Positions 5,411-6,160 of a stretch of 6,160 bases of DNA are shown piece after piece. The stretch is from an uncultured Clostridia bacterium. GTDB taxonomy: Bacteria; Bacillota; Clostridia; Oscillospirales; Ruminococcaceae. Position 1 is the stretch's first letter. Each line of letters begins with the position of its first letter. The translations under genes and the position numbers were made by a program. Below the pieces are notes generated by a model, which was given only the letters and a program-made list of their open reading frames with translations, ran no database searches and was not told the origin of the DNA. The DNA lies in the NCBI GenBank assembly GCA_945931735.1, contig CAMEPN010000123.1, positions 1-6,160 of the forward strand, read 5' to 3'.

Positions 5411-5926
5411 CTATTCAACGCCGCATATCAACTGTAAATCATACGGTTCATCATCGGCGATTTCTTGAATAGGGTATTTCGCAAGTTCCACGCCCATTGC
5501 CATATAAAAAGCAATCGTTTCCTCAGACGAGCAGGCGGAAATATATAATGCCTTTGCTCCTGCCTTCTTTGCTTCTTCCTTTCCGAGAGAAAAGAGCTTT
5601 CATCCTATTCCTTTGCCTCGATATTGTGCAGAAACGTGCATCATATCCAATATCATATATCCATTGTAAAGGCGCTTTTTCAGTCCGATAAAACCTACAA
5701 CCATATCGTCATCCAATGCAACATACGATATGTATTCATCGCTGACGATATCTGCTGCGATCTGCCGTTTTTTCTCAAGGCTCCAGTCCTCAATATAAGG
5801 CATATCCACTAGGACATATTCACTTCCCTTTCTGCGATATACCCTTTTTACGTCCTGTTTTCTCACATATCGATCCAACGAATGCTCATTAAAATTATTT
5901 TCGGACAGTAATTCAATTTTAACCAA
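5411..5926 (-). pseudogene. GNAT-family N-acetyltransferase interrupted by one in-frame TGA
   Basis: Reading the minus strand from TTG 5926, 108 codons lead to TGA at 5602-5600. The same frame then stays open for 62 more codons to TAG at 5413-5411. Together the 170 residues match a normal GNAT length. The upstream part ends at H-V-S-A-Q-Y-R-G-K-G-I-G, the acetyl-CoA pyrophosphate-binding loop. The part after the stop continues as expected: K-L-F..G-K-E-E-A-K-K-A-G-A (helix), A-L-Y-I-S-A-C-S-S-E-E-T-I-A-F-Y-M-A-M-G-V (strand, helix and turn), and a C-terminal E-P-Y-D-L-Q-L strand. The stop sits where Arg is common, so a single CGA-to-TGA change would explain it. Other genes here use TGA as a normal stop and TGG for Trp, arguing against a changed code. 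The truncated product would lack essential parts of the fold. A sequencing error or read-through remain possible. The gene is clearly more AT-rich than its left neighbours, and the small substrate is unknown. Confidence 0.85.
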
Positions 5927-5934
5927 TTTGTTTT

Positions 5935-5940
5935 CTCCTT
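5935..5940 (-). promoter_or_regulatory. Ribosome binding site selecting a TTG start for the GNAT gene
   Basis: On the minus strand AAGGAG (5940-5935) lies eight bases before TTG at 5926-5924. No in-frame ATG is near, the next Met being about 41 codons inside the fold, so TTG is the likely start. Confidence 0.75.
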
Positions 5941-5953
5941 TTACTTTAAATAC

Positions 5954-5976
5954 AAATCAATTTCCGAATTTGATTT
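5954..5976. promoter_or_regulatory. 23-bp near-perfect palindrome in the GNAT leader, possible operator
   Basis: AAATCAA (5954-5960) mirrors TTGATTT (5970-5976), and the inner TTC/GAA also pair about a central C at 5965. Only 5961/5969 is mismatched. It lies about 17 to 39 bases downstream of the -10 element, where a repressor dimer could block transcription. As RNA it would be only a weak AT-rich hairpin, with no T run. Confidence 0.5.
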
Positions 5977-5992
5977 ATTCAGCGTTGCCCTA

Positions 5993-6021
5993 AGTATAAC
6001 ACAGCCGCATCAGCTTGTCAA
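5993..6021 (-). promoter_or_regulatory. Sigma-A type promoter for the GNAT gene
   Basis: On the minus strand, a perfect TTGACA (6021-6016) is followed after 17 bases by TATACT (5998-5993). TG one base ahead of the -10 adds an extended -10 element. Transcription would start near 5986, leaving a leader of about 60 bases before the TTG start. A strong promoter in front of a broken gene suggests the interruption is recent. Confidence 0.88.
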
Positions 6022-6035
6022 TATATAAACGCAAA

Positions 6036-6070
6036 GGCGCTTCCTGACGAAAAACAGGAAGCGTCCGTTT
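6036..6070. terminator. Stable hairpin, probable terminator for a gene beyond the right edge or a leftover from one
   Basis: CGCTTCCTG (6038-6046) pairs perfectly with CAGGAAGCG (6055-6063) around an A-rich eight-base loop; 6037/6064 (G-T) and 6036/6065 (G-C) can extend it. Neither side has a clean T run: TCCGTTT follows on the plus strand and CCTTTGCGTTT on the minus. A minus-strand gene lying to the right is the likeliest user, because it would insulate the GNAT promoter. No gene ending next to it is visible in this window. Confidence 0.5.
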
Positions 6071-6110
6071 AATATTCTTTATTACACCCGCAGCCCTTTT
6101 TACTCGATAG

Positions 6111-6137
6111 ATTGTCAATACAAGTGCAACACAATTA
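6111..6137. mobile_element. Possible terminal inverted repeat of an insertion sequence (IS30-like), only the edge visible
   Basis: The segment containing TACAAGTGCAACACAATTA recalls, from memory, the ends of IS30-family elements in Firmicutes (GTTGCACTTGTA on the other strand). On the minus strand a frame coming from the right edge reaches TAA at 6137-6135 just before it, as would a transposase gene ending at its terminal repeat. Only eight codons of that frame are visible and the partner repeat is outside, so this is tentative. Otherwise 6071-6160 shows no gene. Confidence 0.25.
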
Positions 6138-6160
6138 AGAGAAAAATTTTTTGAGCACCT

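Noticed and set aside
5600..5602. TGA in the GNAT gene as selenocysteine or a Trp codon
   Set aside because: The position in this family is not Cys or Trp, the hairpin just downstream is short and partly wobble-paired, and other genes here use TGA as a true stop and TGG for Trp.
5497..5812. Plus-strand open frames opposite the GNAT gene
   Set aside because: They lie inside the complement of a recognisable acetyltransferase; no ribosome binding site or domain supports them.
6090..6118. A second TTGACA on the minus strand (6118-6113) as a promoter
   Set aside because: At 16-18 bases downstream there is only a GC-rich sequence and nothing like a -10 element.
6015..6120. A 9-bp direct repeat TTGTCAATA at 6015-6023 and 6112-6120
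   Set aside because: One copy contains the -35 element; at this length and composition it may be chance, and there is no complete element between the copies.

Overview
The window looks like chromosome from an anaerobic Clostridia member, most likely an Oscillospiraceae/Ruminococcaceae-type gut Firmicute. That placement is an inference from three things: a [4Fe-4S] class I fumarase alpha subunit, ECF sigma/anti-sigma and zinc-ribbon membrane proteins of a style common in that group, and AGGAGG-like ribosome binding sites with TTGACA/TATAAT promoters. Most of the window is moderately GC-rich (40 of 60 bases are G/C at 961-1020). The right end is clearly AT-rich (20 of 60 at 5641-5700).

Region 1 (1-2751, + strand) is a tightly packed operon. 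It holds the 3' end of shikimate dehydrogenase (aroE), shikimate kinase (aroK), a metal-dependent amidohydrolase of unknown substrate, and the alpha subunit of class I fumarase. The first two junctions are ATGA stop/start overlaps and the third is a 4-nt gap, so the four genes are probably co-transcribed and translationally coupled. The first two are consecutive steps toward chorismate. The amidohydrolase and the fumarase subunit have no obvious link to that pathway. No fumarase beta subunit follows.

Region 2 (2752-4494, + strand) is a two-gene cell-surface signalling unit: an ECF sigma factor overlapping by one base a single-pass membrane protein that is very probably its anti-sigma factor. 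Upstream lies a good candidate ECF-type promoter (TGCAAC, 16 bases, CGGTA), suggesting autoregulation. A GC-rich hairpin with a short T run sits between that promoter and the sigma gene's ribosome binding site. The anti-sigma ectodomain is extremely acidic, contains two kinds of internal repeat and nine cysteines, and ends in a small ordered-looking domain. A strong intrinsic terminator closes the unit.

Region 3 (4496-5385, + strand) is a single gene with its own consensus housekeeping promoter. It encodes a protein with an N-terminal zinc ribbon, a conserved-looking cytoplasmic domain, one membrane segment, a Tyr/Asp-rich exterior and a striking Asp/Trp/Gly tail.

Region 4 (5386-6160, minus strand, AT-rich) holds a GNAT acetyltransferase gene with a good promoter and ribosome binding site and a TTG start. 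It is interrupted by one in-frame TGA directly after the acetyl-CoA-binding loop, and the rest of the domain remains open in the same frame. Beyond its promoter are a hairpin and, at the window edge, a short sequence that might be the end of an insertion sequence.

No CRISPR array, tRNA or rRNA was seen. The least explained elements are the ECF/anti-sigma unit, the zinc-ribbon membrane protein and the amidohydrolase inside an aro operon. None of these amounts to a demonstrated new system.
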